From positions 1 through 6,272 of the forward strand of contig JAHFTI010000266.1 of NCBI GenBank assembly GCA_023265535.1: a stretch of 6,272 bases of DNA. The letters run 5' to 3'. Every line of letters starts with the position of its first letter. Positions within the stretch are counted from its first letter, which is position 1. The notes below the pieces were generated by a model. The model made no database searches and was not told the DNA's origin. It saw only the letters and a program-made list of their open reading frames with translations. This document shows, in pieces, positions 1 to 5,248 of this stretch. The translations under genes were made by a program, and so were the position numbers. Origin of the DNA: Opitutaceae bacterium (GTDB lineage Bacteria; Verrucomicrobiota; Verrucomicrobiia; Opitutales; Opitutaceae).

Positions 1-180
1 GCCTTGGCGCTTATGCAGCAGAATTTGGGCAACCACCCTGCCTCAGGCGGCCATGATCAGGCGAGTGAACAGCACAGCCCGGATGGATTTGCGGTGCCGG
101 GCGCCCTGCCCCGCCCCAATCGTATCCCATGGGACCTGCCGCCTGCTGACGGCACGCCCAGGGAATGCTTCAAGGACAGG
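1..180. other. Downstream flank of the beta-helix gene, no supported gene
   Basis: This is the 3' flank of the beta-helix gene. No start with a ribosome-binding site and no recognisable protein was found on either strand. On the minus strand the frame of the beta-helix gene stays open for 45 codons past its TGA, to a second TGA at 43-45; the translated stretch resembles nothing I know. A TGCCG/CGGCA inverted repeat with an 8-nt loop lies near 137-154 but has no T-run, so it is not a convincing terminator. A plus-strand frame from position 4 runs through here but is mostly antisense to the beta-helix gene. Confidence 0.5.
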
Positions 181-1761
181 TCACCGGGACGCGGGAAGCT
201 CCACCAAGCGCACACTCGCGTTGAAGGCGGCGTTCGGGGAAATCCGGGGCTTGATCCCGCTGGTCGTGGTCAGGTTGCGAAGCTCCACCTGCTCCGTCTT
301 CGCATAGGGAAAGGGCCGTGCCGCCACCGCCTTCGACCTGTCATCCGGGTCGGCAAAGAGGTAGGGACCCTGATACTCCTTGGGGTGGTTGCGATCATCG
401 ATCACGAGTCCGTCGATGAAGACCTGCCGGGGCATGGAACAGGGATAGCCGTAGTCGTGCATGCCATCGTTGGCCGCATGGATCAGGTAGGGCTGCATCG
501 GCTTGCCGCAGCCCGGAAGCCAGCGACAGTTGCGAATCACCAGCGTGCCCTCCCAGGTGCTCCCATAATCGCCGCGGAACGCCACGAGCGAGGAACCGTT
601 GAGCGTGCAATTTTCAACCGTCAGCGTGCCGCGACCCACGGCATTCAGGCCGGCATGTCCGAGCGTGCAGCCGCGCAGGGTGTAGGATCCCGAGACGCCC
701 TGGTGGGTGTCCATCCGTGACAGGGTGCAGTTCTCAAGCAGGATGTTCTTGCAGAAATTGGTCGCCAGCACGCCCCAGCGTGTCGTGTCGCAGATATTGT
801 CCATGCGACAGCCCTGCATCCTGAAATTCACGACATTGTCGGCGCTCACGTCATAGGTCCCCATGCTCACCGGCTTCTTCGCCGCACCAATCGTCTGGTA
901 GGTCTTGTGGCCCGTCACGAAACAGTCGCGCAGGGTGATATTCGCGCAACGGTTCGCCACGAGAAAGCCACGATAGGGATGCCCCACGTCGCCTTCTCCC
1001 GTGACGTGGTGGGTCAGCCCCTCGACCGTCGTGTTGGAGCGCTGGATGGAGAGGTTGCGGGCCCAGTAATTGTACCCCACTTCCTGCTTCAAGCAGTTGG
1101 CCGTTGTGGTGAACACGCCCCCCTTGATCAGGAGAGGCTTCTCGTCCAGCGGGAAGGCTTCGATCCGGGTGATGGTCTCATAGTCCCAATCGATGTCCCC
1201 CTCGATCGAACCATCGCGGCGCAGGATGAAACAGTCGTGCTGCGGCGTGCCATTGTTCTGGTTGAGGCCGCGCCGGATGTAGCGGCGGCGCTTGTCGCTT
1301 TCCACCAGCACCCAGCAGTCGAGCGGCGGCCGGACCTCGAGCTTCCTTTGGTCGCGGACGAGCCGCTGAATCGAAAGCTTCACGGGCGGGAGCTGGGAAA
1401 GCACCGTGAACAGCGAACGACGGTGGTCCTCGACATCCCTGTCATCGATGATGAAACGCGAACTGCCCCAGTCCGTGTCGGTTGAGATGACCGCCGTCAG
1501 GGCCCGGCGTCCCAGATGGTAGCAGGCGCCGGGCTTGGAGACCACAGGAAGTCCGTGGGTGTTGGCGAAGGCGTGCGCCTGGACGATGGCGGGCAGATCG
1601 TCAGCCACACCATCGCCCTTGGCTCCAAAGGCCTCGTAGGTGACCGGGCGATCCGTCGCGGCCGCCGGGGGCTCGGCCGCTGCAAGGCAGCACTGGGCGG
1701 CGCCGAACAAGGACAGGAACAGTACAAGCAACGGGGTGGGGAAAAAACGCAGATGGGCCAT
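181..1761 (-). CDS. Secreted right-handed beta-helix protein (pectate-lyase-3-like)
   Basis: This is a 526-residue protein. Residues 1-29 form a signal peptide with a hydrophobic core (LLVLFLSLFGAA) and likely cleavage around Leu-Ala-Ala-Ala; the Cys pair at 24-25 lacks a proper lipobox, so export by the general pathway is likelier than lipidation. Residues 41-67 carry the FGAKGDGVADD element that opens Pectate_lyase_3-type beta-helices. From about 230 to 500 there are repeated short strands of the form ITLRDC, ILLENC, YTLRGC, LTVENC and LVIRNC, as expected of successive coils of a parallel beta-helix. I chose the ATG at 1761 because it places the signal peptide at the N-terminus; the frame stays open to 1983 but the extra 74 residues look non-coding. 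No good Shine-Dalgarno sequence precedes it. Family members include polysaccharide lyases, glycoside hydrolases and non-enzymatic surface proteins. I cannot identify a catalytic set, so substrate and activity are open. Confidence 0.88.
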   Translation of the reverse strand: MAHLRFFPTPLLVLFLSLFGAAQCCLAAAEPPAAATDRPVTYEAFGAKGDGVADDLPAIVQAHAFANTHGLPVVSKPGACYHLGRRALTAVISTDTDWGSSRFIIDDRDVEDHRRSLFTVLSQLPPVKLSIQRLVRDQRKLEVRPPLDCWVLVESDKRRRYIRRGLNQNNGTPQHDCFILRRDGSIEGDIDWDYETITRIEAFPLDEKPLLIKGGVFTTTANCLKQEVGYNYWARNLSIQRSNTTVEGLTHHVTGEGDVGHPYRGFLVANRCANITLRDCFVTGHKTYQTIGAAKKPVSMGTYDVSADNVVNFRMQGCRMDNICDTTRWGVLATNFCKNILLENCTLSRMDTHQGVSGSYTLRGCTLGHAGLNAVGRGTLTVENCTLNGSSLVAFRGDYGSTWEGTLVIRNCRWLPGCGKPMQPYLIHAANDGMHDYGYPCSMPRQVFIDGLVIDDRNHPKEYQGPYLFADPDDRSKAVAARPFPYAKTEQVELRNLTTTSGIKPRISPNAAFNASVRLVELPASR

Positions 1762-1969
1762 GGGAGGGAGTGCAGACTGCTCGACGTGGGCAGGTCCGAT
1801 TGGGTTCAGCGAAATTGGGCGCCAAGGGGAATTTGTGACGGCCCCGTGTGGCGCACTCTTGGACGGGAAGCACCGAGCTCCCGACCCCATGTGTGCTGCA
1901 CGACGGTGTCTTCCGCGTGTCCTGCAAAAGCAAACTCTCGGTGAGCCTCGCGCCATCGCGCGGTGCAGC

Positions 1970-2002
1970 CAAACCCAAAACAAAGGCAGTCCCCAATCTT
2001 TG
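1970..2002. repeat. Intergenic direct repeat, copy 1
   Basis: This is the first of two tandemly spaced copies whose starts lie 46 nt apart. The 33-nt units match at 26 positions, and the core (1979-2002 against 2025-2048) matches at 21 of 24. The core begins AACAAAGG and ends CCCCAATC plus a short T/G tail. Within the copy, CAAAG at 1981-1985 and CTTTG at 1998-2002 are inverted repeats that could form a 5-bp stem around a 12-nt loop. The function is unknown; it may be a short dispersed repeat of this genome or a binding site. Confidence 0.6.
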
Positions 2003-2015
2003 GTGTAGACCCGGT

Positions 2016-2048
2016 CAAGCCAGGAACAAAGGCCGCCCCCAATCCTTG
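2016..2048. repeat. Intergenic direct repeat, copy 2
   Basis: This second copy lies 13 nt after the first. Its dyad arms are CAAAG and CCTTG; read as minus-strand RNA, one A-U pair of copy 1 becomes a G-U pair, so the small stem is kept. A partial third echo (CCCAAAAACAAAAAG, about 2056-2070) merges with the T-tract of the tRNA terminator and may be chance. Confidence 0.6.
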
Positions 2049-2058
2049 TCTTGGGCCC

Positions 2059-2098
2059 AAAAACAAAAAGAGCCCGTCTTGTTGAATCAAGAAGGGCT
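2059..2098 (-). terminator. Rho-independent terminator of tRNA-Leu
   Basis: Read on the minus strand, arms AGCCCTTCTTG (2098-2088) and CAAGACGGGCT (2081-2071) pair over 11 positions with one mismatch around a 6-nt loop. They are followed directly by CTTTTTGTTTTT. The hairpin begins 12 nt after the tRNA CCA end. A T-rich run (CTTTTCTTTT) also follows the hairpin on the plus strand, so it could stop transcription both ways, though no plus-strand gene approaches it. Confidence 0.9.
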
Positions 2099-2110
2099 TT
2101 TCTTTTCCAA

Positions 2111-2195
2111 TGGTGCTCAGGAAGGGACTCGAACCCTTACGCCTTACGGCACACGCCCCTCAAACGTGTGTGTCTACCAATTCCACCACCTGAGC
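2111..2195 (-). tRNA. tRNA-Leu, anticodon GAG
   Basis: This 85-nt gene includes an encoded CCA at 2113-2111. The acceptor stem is GCTCAGG pairing with CCTGAGC, followed by discriminator A. The D-arm contains GTGGAATTGGTAGACAC, typical of leucine tRNAs. The anticodon stem CACGT/GCGTG encloses loop TTGAGGG, giving anticodon GAG at 2161-2159, which reads CTC and CTT codons. A long class II variable arm (GCC GTAA GGC) and a T-arm AAGGG-TTCGAGT-CCCTT complete it. The stem G-C content and the intact T-loop argue for a working gene. It lies 68 nt below the TPR-like gene and has its own terminator, so it may be read alone or with the gene above. Confidence 0.97.
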
Positions 2196-2215
2196 ATTTG
2201 TTTGGGAGGAGGGCG

Positions 2216-2244
2216 ACTAAGATAAATCCCTCAGCCGCTGTCCA
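2216..2244 (-). promoter_or_regulatory. Possible sigma-70-type promoter of tRNA-Leu
   Basis: On the minus strand TGGACA (2244-2239) matches five of six bases of the -35 consensus. After 17 nt comes CTTAGT (2221-2216), a weak -10 with three matches. It ends 20 nt before the tRNA 5' end, a sensible distance for a short 5' leader. An overlapping TATCTT (2224-2219) is a better -10 but sits only 14 nt from the -35. The assignment is tentative. Confidence 0.3.
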
Positions 2245-2263
2245 GCCCCAAAATCAACATTTC

Positions 2264-3961
2264 TCAAAAGACAGGCCTAAGTTCCTGCACGCGAGAGAGC
2301 AATGCCTTCTCCTCAGGCAGGAAAGCCACCTGCCCCAGGCCGGCCACCGCCTTGCGAGCCTCCTCGCCCCTGCCCGCCTGCAACAGCAGGATGCCCCAGG
2401 CCAGCCGGGCCCTGGGAGTCAGGCTCCCCGCCTCCAGGCCCTCCGGCACCGCCGGCACCTGCCCCTTGCCCGCCTTCCTGCAGGCGTGGAGCGCCGCCGC
2501 CAGCCTCAGCATGGGCGAGGCTCCCGGCAGGGCCGCCGACTCCGCCAGTCGCGCCTGCTGCTCCACCTCGACGTGGTCGAGCAGCGCCGCCAGCAGCATC
2601 CACTCGGAGTACACGCGCGCCGGCTCCCCCTGGGCCTTGGACCAGGCCTCGAGCACCTGCAGCGTCTTGTCGGCCGAGCCCTCGGCCTGCGCCAGGTGCA
2701 GCAGCGAGACCCACAGCCTGTCCTCCCTCGGGAAGATCCTCACCAGCTGCTGCAGGCAACGCTCCGCCTCCGCACGCCAGCCCCAGCCCTCGGCGAGCCG
2801 GTGCAGCACGCGCAGGGCCGCGGGATTGCGCTCCGCGAGGGCCGCGGCGTCGGCCCAGGTCGCGCGCGAGTTCGCCACGCTGCCCGCGTCACGCTGTATC
2901 CGCGCAGCGAATACAAGGGTGATGGCCTCCTCGGGAATCGCACCCCACACGCCCGCCGCCACCGTCTCGCGCAGCTCGCGCCACTGGCCGAGCTGGAGCG
3001 CGCACTCGGCGCGCTGGCCGAGCACGCGCGCGGATCCGCGCAGCGCGGCGGGCTGCCCGGCCGCCCACACCAGCGCCTCGCGCGCCAGGCCCTGCAGGCG
3101 CATCCATTGCATGAGCTCCGCCGCATCCTCGGGGCTCGGCGAGGGCTGCGTCATCATGTGCTGCACAAGGTCCGAAAGCCCCCGGCGCACGCCCGGAAGA
3201 AGGGAGGAACCCGCCCGCCGCGGCCCGAGTATCCTCTCGGCCAGGTCACCCGCCGGAGGCGGCACTCCCGGCTGCACCGGCGGCAGCGCCTTCAGCAGGA
3301 CCAGGCAGGCGCGTATGCGGAATTCGTCGCGGCGGGCCAGCGACTCGAGCTCACTCCAGGCAGCCTGGCGCTGCACCGGATCCGCGGAACCCAGGGCCAG
3401 GGCCGCACGGGAAAGCCGCAGGCCCTCGGGCGCCGTCTCCAGCCGAGCCAGCGCCTCCAGCTGCGTCTCAAGCTCCTTCACGTCGCCGGTGCTCATCGCC
3501 ACGCCCGCCGCCAGGCGGCGATACTCGGCGGTCTCACGCAACGAGGCCGGCACCCGCCCCAGGGCCGCGGCCGCCTCCTGCACATCACCGCGACGCAGCA
3601 GGGCCAGGACCAGGCCGCGATGGTTCTCGATCGAGCCGGGCTCCACCTCCGTCAGCGCCACCCACAGGGGAACCGCCTGGGGCAGGCCGCCCTGGTAGCA
3701 GAAGAGGGCCAGCTGACGGCGCGCCTCCAGGTTGGAGGAGTCCATCTGCACTGCCTGCTCGAGGAAGAGTTGCTGCCGGCGGTACTCCCCGGCCAGCTGC
3801 GCCTCCTGCGCCTCCTGAAGGGCGCGCACCGAGGTCCAGGCCTTGTATTTCGGCCAAAAGTAAATCACTCCGCCCGTGAGAAGGCCCAGCGCGACACACG
3901 CGGCGCCACCCCAGAGCAGAATGCGGCGCAGGGGAATGCCTTGGCTTTCGTTATCCTCCAT
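2264..3961 (-). CDS. Membrane-anchored TPR-like helical-repeat protein
   Basis: This is a 565-residue protein. A short N-terminal tail with Arg-Arg at 12-13 leads into one hydrophobic segment at about 14-36 (ILLWGGAACVALGLL onward), which reads as a membrane anchor rather than a cleaved signal. The rest is Ala/Leu/Glu/Arg-rich helix pairs. The clearest TPR-like units are at about 50-130 (a Gly-Glu-Tyr, Ala-Val, Ala-Arg-Arg-Gln-Leu-Ala pattern), at 370-425 and at 530-560; between them the repeats are degenerate. The bulk most likely faces the periplasm and acts as a protein-binding scaffold. TPR proteins are common in exosortase/exopolysaccharide loci, which fits the PEP-CTERM gene 95 nt upstream, but this one cannot be named. 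The ATG at 3961 is the first in frame and has no Shine-Dalgarno sequence; a hairpin sits where one would be. A nearly complete antisense open frame is a GC artefact. Confidence 0.85.
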   Translation of the reverse strand: MEDNESQGIPLRRILLWGGAACVALGLLTGGVIYFWPKYKAWTSVRALQEAQEAQLAGEYRRQQLFLEQAVQMDSSNLEARRQLALFCYQGGLPQAVPLWVALTEVEPGSIENHRGLVLALLRRGDVQEAAAALGRVPASLRETAEYRRLAAGVAMSTGDVKELETQLEALARLETAPEGLRLSRAALALGSADPVQRQAAWSELESLARRDEFRIRACLVLLKALPPVQPGVPPPAGDLAERILGPRRAGSSLLPGVRRGLSDLVQHMMTQPSPSPEDAAELMQWMRLQGLAREALVWAAGQPAALRGSARVLGQRAECALQLGQWRELRETVAAGVWGAIPEEAITLVFAARIQRDAGSVANSRATWADAAALAERNPAALRVLHRLAEGWGWRAEAERCLQQLVRIFPREDRLWVSLLHLAQAEGSADKTLQVLEAWSKAQGEPARVYSEWMLLAALLDHVEVEQQARLAESAALPGASPMLRLAAALHACRKAGKGQVPAVPEGLEAGSLTPRARLAWGILLLQAGRGEEARKAVAGLGQVAFLPEEKALLSRVQELRPVF

Positions 3962-3968
3962 GCGCGGC

Positions 3969-3988
3969 AGCTGAACAGTCTTTCAGCT
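3969..3988 (-). promoter_or_regulatory. Perfect 7-bp hairpin just before the TPR-like start codon
   Basis: Arms AGCTGAA and TTCAGCT pair perfectly around a 6-nt loop, ending 7 nt before the ATG at 3961. It takes the place of a Shine-Dalgarno sequence. There is no T-run on the minus strand, so it is a poor terminator for the PEP-CTERM gene. It might shape translation of the TPR-like gene, stabilise the upstream mRNA end, or be a dyad bound by a regulator. The pairing is seen; the role is guesswork. Confidence 0.45.
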
Positions 3989-4056
3989 TGGTAGCCATGC
4001 CAATCGGCAAGCCCCGCTCAGATCTCACGCCTCACCCCATCCGGTAGCCCGGCGGT

Positions 4057-5103
4057 TCAGGCCTTGGCGGCGACGCGGGCGGAACGACGACGGCGCCAGG
4101 CGAAGAAACCAAGGCTGCCAGCCGTGAGGAGCATGCCATAGGTGCTGGGCTCCGGCACCGGGCTGGCGATGACCGTGTTGAAATTGGCGAAATCCACGCT
4201 GCCCCAGGCGGAACTGGTGGAGGAGGAATAGACGCTCGTGTTGGTGTAGTTCACCAAGTCGCCCGCCGTGGCGGGATTCACGTCACCAGCCATCAGCGAA
4301 ATGCCCTTGATGATGTCGCCAGGATTCAGGCCGAGGTCGGAGAAACGGACCAGGACACACGTGAGGCTGCGGTTTCCGATGCTGCCCACGCTGTAGGCGG
4401 TCGTGAGGGCGTCCGAGGTGTTGTAGGTGGCGCCGTAATAGGCCTGGTTCGTCAGGCCGTCCGGGGTCTGCAGCGTGGGCCCGAAATTGGTGGACTGAAC
4501 CAGGAGGCCCGTGTTGGCGTAGGCAGTCGGTGCACTGTCGGCCCAGCCGGTGAAGGCGGCGATGCGGAAGGTGTCACCAGCCTGGAGATTCAAGTCGAAG
4601 AATACCATGGCATCACCGGCCTGGACGACGTAGGAGCCGCCGAAATAGACATCGATACGCTCCACATTCGAACCCGTGCCATTGTAGAAGGGATTGATCA
4701 GGCCCGCGTAAGCGTTGTTGGACTGGAGCAGGGTGTTCACGCTGGTCAGCGTGGACGAGAAGGTCGAGTTAGCGCCGTTGGCCTGCAGGGCCACGGTCGT
4801 GGCGTAGTTCGCAAGGCTATCCGGACGACGCAGGTACACCTTGGTGGCTGCCTTGGCGGGGCCAAAGCTGTAGTCGCCGGCAGAGGTGCTCACCGTGTCG
4901 ATCATCGAAACCGAGTTGGAGAAGGTGAAATCCGTGCCAGGGGTAAAGTTGGTGATCGTCGTATCTGGGCTGTCCACCACAGGCTTGTAGGTGATGCCGG
5001 TCACGGCTACCTGGGCGGTGGCGACGGTCGCCAGGGCGGCAAACAGGGCACCAAGACCAAGGACATTGGCAAGACGGCGGGAGAGGATGGAGTGCTTGGA
5101 CAT
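4057..5103 (-). CDS. PEP-CTERM sorting-domain surface protein
   Basis: This is a 348-residue secreted protein. Residues 1-30 form a signal peptide (basic start with Arg-Arg at 9-10, core LANVLGLGALFAALATVATA, likely cut before Gln31). Residues 31-310 are rich in Thr, Ser, Asn, Gly and Ala with many predicted beta-strands, typical of exported exosortase substrates, and match no domain I can name. The tail has V-P-E-P-S at 316-320, a hydrophobic segment at 321-336 and Arg337-340, followed by SARVAAKA. In this system the tail is recognised and cut by a membrane exosortase, and the protein reaches the outer surface or the exopolysaccharide. I chose the ATG at 5103 over one at 5166 because it gives a clean signal peptide and has AAGGG 9 nt upstream. 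The two Arg-rich ends and a single internal Cys (249) are the only other marked features. The gene lies between the adenylate-forming enzyme and the TPR-like gene, with gaps of 145 and 95 nt. Confidence 0.93.
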   Translation of the reverse strand: MSKHSILSRRLANVLGLGALFAALATVATAQVAVTGITYKPVVDSPDTTITNFTPGTDFTFSNSVSMIDTVSTSAGDYSFGPAKAATKVYLRRPDSLANYATTVALQANGANSTFSSTLTSVNTLLQSNNAYAGLINPFYNGTGSNVERIDVYFGGSYVVQAGDAMVFFDLNLQAGDTFRIAAFTGWADSAPTAYANTGLLVQSTNFGPTLQTPDGLTNQAYYGATYNTSDALTTAYSVGSIGNRSLTCVLVRFSDLGLNPGDIIKGISLMAGDVNPATAGDLVNYTNTSVYSSSTSSAWGSVDFANFNTVIASPVPEPSTYGMLLTAGSLGFFAWRRRRSARVAAKA

Positions 5104-5112
5104 GGCGGGGAA

Positions 5113-5117
5113 CCCTT
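5113..5117 (-). promoter_or_regulatory. Ribosome-binding site of the PEP-CTERM gene
   Basis: AAGGG on the minus strand lies 9 nt before the ATG at 5103. It decides the start in favour of the shorter form, since the in-frame ATG at 5166 would read through this site and bury the signal peptide. Confidence 0.65.
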
Positions 5118-5146
5118 GTTGAAAATAGATGGAGATAATGCGCGAA

Positions 5147-5162
5147 TCCGTAAAGGTACGGA
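5147..5162 (-). promoter_or_regulatory. Inverted repeat upstream of the PEP-CTERM gene
   Basis: TCCGTA and TACGGA form a perfect 6-bp dyad around four bases, 43 nt before the start codon. It may be an operator half-site pair or a leader hairpin. No confident -35/-10 pair could be placed around it; TTGCAA at 5207-5202 is a weak -35 candidate without a properly spaced -10. Confidence 0.35.
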
Positions 5163-5219
5163 GCACGAGTATCCGCTAATAGGGAAACTCCCCCAGCCGT
5201 CCATTGCAAGACCCCACCT

Positions 5220-5236
5220 ATCGGGCATTCCCCGAT
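5220..5236 (-). terminator. Weak hairpin after the adenylate-forming enzyme gene
   Basis: ATCGGG and CCCGAT form a 6-bp stem with a 5-nt loop, beginning 12 nt past the TAG stop. The following bases (AGGTGGGG) contain no T-run, so as an intrinsic terminator it is doubtful. It could partly separate this gene from the PEP-CTERM gene or simply stabilise the mRNA end. Confidence 0.3.
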
Positions 5237-5248
5237 CGTGCCATGAGG

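Larger units (their letters stand above)
1762..2058. other. Non-coding leader between tRNA-Leu terminator and beta-helix gene
   Basis: These 297 bases lie upstream of the beta-helix start. Several overlapping frames are open on both strands, as GC-rich DNA allows, but their translations are rich in Arg, Cys and Pro and look non-coding. The stretch should hold the promoter of the beta-helix gene, because a strong terminator separates that gene from the tRNA. I could not pick a convincing -35/-10 pair. The part next to the terminator holds two copies of a short repeat, listed separately. Confidence 0.5.

Noticed and set aside
4..720. 238-residue open frame on the plus strand
   Set aside because: Three quarters of it lies antisense to the beta-helix gene, whose signal peptide and coil repeats clearly mark the real frame. 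The first 180 bases alone give no recognisable domain.
1762..1983. 74-residue N-terminal extension of the beta-helix protein
   Set aside because: The added residues are Arg/Cys/Pro-rich and would bury a good signal peptide; no ribosome-binding site supports the ATG at 1983.
1806..2090. 94-residue minus-strand open frame across the repeats and terminator
   Set aside because: It begins in the terminator loop of the tRNA and reads through the repeat pair; composition looks non-coding.
2111..2195. tRNA gene as an integration site of a mobile element
   Set aside because: I see no integrase gene, no duplicated tRNA 3' end in the window and no shift in gene content typical of an island.
2051..3994. 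647-residue open frame on the plus strand
   Set aside because: It is antisense to the whole TPR-like gene and the tRNA, starts in the terminator, and its Arg/Gln/Leu/His-rich translation looks like a GC-driven shadow.
3998..4009. Hairpin TGCC/GGCA as terminator of the PEP-CTERM gene
   Set aside because: The stem has only four pairs and no T-run follows on the minus strand.
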